Source of the DNA: Gnetum montanum
Lineage: Eukaryota; Streptophyta; Gnetopsida; Gnetales; Gnetaceae
DNA length: 64,000 nucleotides
Direction: 5' to 3'
NCBI GenBank assembly: GCA_015680685.1
Contig: MNCI01020094.1
Span: 871,482-935,481, forward strand
Within the stretch, counting starts at the first letter, position 1, and every line of letters begins with the position of its first letter. The translations under genes and the position numbers were made by a program. Positions 59,470 through 64,000 of the stretch are shown here, piece after piece. Below the pieces are notes generated by a model that did not search any database, had not been told where the DNA came from, and saw only the letters and a program-made list of their open reading frames with translations.

Positions 59470-60406
59470 GTAAGGTTTGGATAATGTTTTTATTGCAAAA
59501 ACAAAAAAAGCAAACACAGTTCCAACCACTGTACGCGTTGGGAGGAAATAGACGAAATTGCTATAAAGAAATGAAAATAGTCCAGGAGAATGCCGTTTGG
59601 TTTACAAAGATCGCATTGGTACCAAGGAAGGGGAATGCAAGGTTCTCTTTGCCTTGTAATAGCTTTCATTTCGTGCAGAATCAACTATTCCTTTTGTCCC
59701 TAAATCAGTGACGTCTCTACTGGTCGCGTAGTGCCAAAAACAAACAAAAAACAATTTTTGTAGGGATGCGGATTCAAGGTGGAAGAAGAACTCGCTAAGG
59801 CATTGCCGCTTCCAAGGCAGAAACCATTTCAATTTCAAATTTCTTAAGTAATTGATCCACCTGCCTCCGATGATGTCGATGTGTCCTACAACGCGTGCAC
59901 CACATGAAGATTTTTCTGGCCATTGCAGGGCCGTTCCTAACCTACCTTACCTAATGCCAAATTCTCTGATGCTCAGATCTCTGTTACATTTGCCCTTAAC
60001 CCTGAAATCTACGGCAGGAATTAAAAAATGATCTGTAGAAACACAAAAACGCAAGAAGCCCTAAGTGAAATTGGTGAAAAATAAAATAGTTCCAGGCAAC
60101 TGAAAACCCCATGTCTTTCTCCAATACATCGTTTCTATCTCCAGATCTTTCTCCTCCAGCAACCGAATGTATAGAACAACGATGCCGGATGAAGCGGCAG
60201 ATCCTTCTTCCACGGTGGTGGTTGCCAACAATTTCTGGCAAGGCGGGATATATTTTTCGGAAGTATTCGATGGCAGTTCTAGGCCTAGCACCTTCACATT
60301 CGGGCTTGGTGTTTCAAATTTAAATTTTTCTAGCCATTTTCATTCGGGTGCAAGTACACATAAAATATTTAGGATTAAAGTACCAACAATATTTATGCCA
60401 ACGTAG
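59470..60406. other. GC-richer gene-like island, unidentified
   Basis: Composition and CpG content differ from the surrounding repeats. Open frames overlap on both strands. The plus-strand frame at 60167-60406 ('MYRTTMPDEAADPSSTVVVA', then 'NNFWQGGIYFSEVF') looks the most protein-like. A minus-strand frame covers 60297-60061, and 59484-59711 is open on plus. I recognise no family and cannot decide the coding strand. It lies immediately before the LTR of element H and may be a captured or flanking low-copy gene fragment. Confidence 0.4.
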
Positions 60407-60469
60407 ATATTATATTATCTCCTTGTTTATAAACTCACTAAGAGATTCAATAACCATTCTTCAAATTTT

Positions 60470-61972
60470 AAGTAAAAATGAAAGGCTATTAAAGCTATAA
60501 TTGTGAATAATTATATGAAATATTGGAATTATTTTTCAAAAGCAATATTTATCTCCTAACTTCCTAACCTCCTAAGTTGGTCAAGTCTAACTTGTTGGCC
60601 AAGTAATTTCTTAACTTGTTGGGCAAGTAATCTTCTAATTGGTTGGTCAAGTTACTTGGGAGAGAAGTTAGGTGAGATATTTTTAAATATGTAACTTCCC
60701 TAGCTACCATGGAACCTTATAAAAAGGCTTCAAATGAGGGAGAAAAAAGAAAGAATCTCAATTTTTTAAGACTTTTGGGAGGTCTCATACATCACAGTTT
60801 TGAGAAGACATTGGGATCACACTTGGACTCCACTTGGAGACATACTTGAGGTTTTGAGAAGATCTTGATAAAGAAATTGTGAACGATTGCTTGCAAGATG
60901 GCTTGCTAGAGTAAAGATTTCAGCCTCTTTGTCATGGTCCTGTGAGTTATGCATTTCATTTTTTGTTTTGTTTAAATTGTTTAGCTAGTGGTTTAGATAG
61001 TATCATCCTTGGCAAGTAATTTTGGGATTTTTAGATTGCTCTTACTGTTCTTGTTGCCCGATAGAAATTTCTATTAAAATTTTGCCATAGAAGCGCTTGT
61101 GTTTAAAAGCCTTAAGAGCATTTTAGTAGTAAATTTCATTATTGTGCAACGTGTGGGAACTGCTATTGGGATTGTTGTAAGAGAGCCTCTATTTGTAGTC
61201 ACGCCGTTGAACAATTCAGTAGTCGAGAGGGTTCAGAAAATCTTTGGTATTTTGATGGGACCAGAATAGCTTCTTTTTATCTTTAAAGTGAATTCCCGTG
61301 GTATTTCAATCAGAAATTGTCAAGTCTTTTAAAGGTTCTATTTGAATGCAATCATTGACATCTATTATCTAGTCAAAATGGAGTCTCTTATGTGGTAGTT
61401 TATGCAGCAATTTTTGGTAGCATAGTAGGATTGTCTTGAAGATATTGCTTGTTTGAGCCTTGGAAGTTTGAACAATTCATAGATATTGAATTTGGGATAG
61501 CTTTATTGCGAAATGTTTACTCGTGTCATTTTACCTTTTTTAAATATTTTTGGTCTACACAAATCTTCTTTATTTTCTTTTCTGTTTATTTCCATCGAAT
61601 CTTGCTCTATTTCTAGTTTTCTTGTGGAACTATGTCTTTTTCTGGGGAAAATTAGGGGTAGATTTGCGGAGTTGTGCTCAAATGTTTTTGCAAAATTTTA
61701 TTTGTTACAAGTAGGTATTATAAGGACCACATAGACTAGGTAGTTGAACAAAATAGGAAACTTTCAACAACTCACAGTACTTGGAAAAGTTGGCTAAATC
61801 TCTTTAAAGTAAGTCATTTCTAGTTTACATGCAACACAATCGTTACATTTCTCACAACCGCACATCGGAATAGCACACACACATACTCACATTAACTACT
61901 GAGTTTATTTGAAGGTATCTGGGCCTTGGTATTGCCAGAGACCATTAGGCACCTAAATCCTATTCGAGGACA
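60470..61972 (+). repeat. 5' LTR of element H
   Basis: Matches 36010-37479. TATA-like 'accttataaaaaggc' at about 60714. The end is placed at 'cgaggaca' (61972), the point where the two LTR copies stop matching. The left end is approximate. Confidence 0.65.
60574..60665 (+). repeat. 24-base tandem repeat in H's LTR promoter region
   Basis: About four units of 'cttgttggccaagtaa' type, e.g. 60589-60612 'cttgttggccaagtaattt' and 60613-60636 'cttgttgggcaagtaatct', lie 50-140 bases before the TATA-like site. They could be promoter elements of the LTR. Confidence 0.7.
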
Positions 61973-62093
61973 CTTGTTGGCGGTCGCGTCCAAAACGGTC
62001 GCCAATAGTTTGGAAAGTTTCAAAGTTTCAAAAGATATTCTAGATTCTAAGATTGATTCTTCATAAGAAGAAGAATAAAAAAAAGTTTCTGAA

Positions 62094-64000
62094 TTGGGAA
62101 CAAGTAGTGGAGTGAAAACTAGAAGATCAAGAAGATCACCCATTGTCTCTAGTTTGTCAATTCATAAGAAAATATCTAGAAAGTCTAAGAGTTCAATTAT
62201 CCAAAGGAATAGGATGGCAAATCCTTGGCAAGGAGTTACACCGTTAGGATTTCCAAATTACAATGATATTACTAAGGTAGTTTACAAATATTTTCTTGAG
62301 CCTTTCATTCTTGGAAAAGCTTATTTAGCTGAAGAATATATTCACATGTTTGAGTTAGCTTTAGCTCATGCAAATATTTAACATGAAGATCAAGCTTGTA
62401 GGTTGTTTGTATCAAATCTAAAGGATATGGCTTAGATTTTGTATTCGAACTTACCAAGTAATAGTATTACAAGTTGGGATGACATGAAGAATCTTTTGTT
62501 GGCCCAGTTTGGTAATCAATTAGATCAACAAAAACTATGTTGTTGGCTGATACAAGCTAAGCAAGGAGCTAAAGAGTCTATTAGAGATTTCAATATTAAG
62601 TTTCAACGAATTTGTGTACTCTTTCAAAGGAAATATAGGCCATCAGAAGAAATGCTTAAGGAAACTTACCTTAAGGCTGCCAACCCCAACATTTCAATTT
62701 GGTTAAAGAGAACTCCAAACTTAACTACACTAAACAACTATTTCAGTGAAGCTATACAGTTAGAAAAATAGTTGAATCCTGAAGAAAATATCGCGATTCC
62801 AAAAAGAGAAGAAAGAGTTATGATTCCTATGCAAGATTTAGCTCAATTTAAAGCTTTACTAGGTCCATCTCATGTTAAGAAAGAGCAAGAGCATGAAAGA
62901 GTAGGATCTAAAAAAGGACAATTAATGATAGATATGTCTAACAAAATAGTGAAGCTTGAAAAAGCATTGGCAAGAGTTAATATCAAGGAAGAAAGGGAAA
63001 GTAGAAAGCATAAACATCAAGACACTAAGTTAGTAGAATATGAGGATAAAAGTGACCTAATTATGTCCAACTTTCTTGATATTGAATCTGATAATGAGTT
63101 ATCTAGTGTTCACTATGCAAGTAAATCTTCTAGCAATGGATCCAGTGATACTTCTTCTCTATCAAGTTCTAAAGAAGATATGTCTTCAAATGAAGAGTGC
63201 AATAACAATGAGGAAAATGGATATAGTCTTCGATCTAAGGAAAGACTAACTACTTCTAGACCCCCAAACACTATTACTGATCCATATACTAAGAAAATAT
63301 CTTTTGAGCCAAGTAGAAAGAATAAGAATAAAGGTAAAGACAATCAAGTGGAGCAAAGCACTCCAAATCAGTCTTTTAATAAATGGATTAAGAGATCAAG
63401 ATTTATTGGTGATGGAGAATATGATTTGAAAGAAGACCTTAAATATGTCAAGGCCAATATTAGCCTCTATCAATTACTTCAAATAGGAGATCAGCAAAGA
63501 AAGGCTTTAGAATTCATTAAAGGTAAAAGGAGAGCTAGAGAATCAAAGTTAAGTTATGTGTCTAACAATGATGTAAAGTTAAAGACCTCACATGACAAGG
63601 AAGCTCCTCCTTTCCTTTTGACAATGAAATTTAAGGATAAATACTTACACAATTGTTTGGTTGATTGTGGAGCTACATCTACTATAATGTCATTGTCCAT
63701 ATGTAAGAAACTTGGTTACATATCAATAGATTATTCTCACATGTGGTTACCTTGGAAAGGAGAACAAAATCAACTCTACATCTATAGCAAACCTTTGATA
63801 ATAGATAATATTACTTCAAATGGAAGAAGTAAAATGGCTGAAAAAGGAGGTGTTGAAAACAAAATTTGTACACTCCAAGAAAATTATAGTTATGAAAAAG
63901 AACAGTCAAAGCAAGAGGATAAATGGGAGTTATACTTTGATGGTTCATGCAATTCAAAAGGTGTAGGAGTTGGAATAGTTATATTCAAGAATGATTCACC
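62094..64000 (+). CDS. Gag-protease-RNase H reading frame of element H (partial)
   Basis: One reading frame runs from 62094 to the window edge with just three stops (62379 TAA, 62432 TAG, 62769 TAG), each one C-to-T change from Gln. From 62772 it is open for over 400 codons. The Gag core has 'NPWQGVTPLGFPNYNDITKV' and 'LPSNSITSWDDMKNLLLAQF'. A Lys/Glu-rich and Ser-rich region (62800-63360) follows in place of a zinc knuckle. The protease box is 'LVDCGATSTIMSLSICKKLG' (63657-63716). Only about 75 codons later comes 'WELYFDGSCNSKGVGVGIVI' (63924-63983), the start of the Tat-type RNase H with its first catalytic Asp. RT (normally ~500 codons with RNase H) is skipped in frame. Either this is a deletion that kept the frame, or it is a non-autonomous polyprotein. 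It is better preserved than anything else in the window. Confidence 0.75.

Larger units (their letters stand above)
60470..64000 (+). mobile_element. Element H: Tat-type Ty3/gypsy, internally deleted, runs off the window
   Basis: 5' LTR, short leader with a possible primer site (61975-61990, 'ttggcggtcgcgtcc'), gag, protease and then an RNase H of the second (Tat) type, all on the plus strand. RT and the first RNase H are absent between protease and this RNase H. The right end lies outside the window. It is the best-preserved coding sequence here. Confidence 0.75.

Overview
The window is AT-rich, decayed, transposon-dense DNA of a seed plant with a very large genome. I infer a gymnosperm, probably a conifer, from the nested old Ty3/gypsy and Copia elements, the many C-to-T type stop codons and the lack of any intact host gene. 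The species cannot be named from the sequence. No rRNA, tRNA, CRISPR or bacterial feature was seen.

Layout. (1) 192-5844, minus strand: a Copia-type element with two ~1 kb LTRs, a primer-binding site and a broken gag, but no recognisable pol. A partial third LTR follows (5845-6215). (2) 8505-17209: an old Tat-like Ty3/gypsy element (copy B) bounded by GTTAG on both sides. It keeps gag, protease and the end of integrase; RT and RNase H are gone. (3) 17557-33126: a ~15.6 kb Tat/Ogre-like element (copy A), also bounded by GTTAG, with gag, protease, RT, two RNase H domains and integrase. Its ~5.6 kb spacer between protease and RT holds an antisense, eight-exon gene (21896-26109). (4) 33127-43489: an Athila-like element (copy C), truncated at its left end and split in its integrase by an insertion (35411-37555). 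It carries a post-pol ORF with a coiled-coil tail and a probable intron before its ATG. (5) 43613-44330, minus: promoter and first exon of a gene-like fragment. (6) 45000-59171: a cluster of LTRs of the Athila-like family, containing a head-to-head LTR pair, a deletion derivative E with only the post-pol ORF, and copy D with gag-PR-RT-RH-IN. (7) 59470-60400: a GC-richer gene-like island. (8) 60470 to the right edge: element H with LTR, gag and protease, then an RNase H of the second (Tat) type in one nearly open frame, with RT missing.

How the parts relate. A and B are related Tat-type elements with the same LTR ends and a homologous pre-LTR region. C, D and E are one Athila-like family. H also left an LTR copy inside C's integrase. 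The most notable signal is that both the Tat-like copy A (antisense, in the PR-RT spacer) and the Athila-like copy C (sense, after pol) carry a spliced accessory gene of similar layout: a start codon followed by Ala-Pro-Lys and basic residues, a middle region that resembles the plant transposon-associated domain family, and a coiled-coil tail. All annotated reading frames carry stops or frameshifts except parts of H, so most are pseudogenes.
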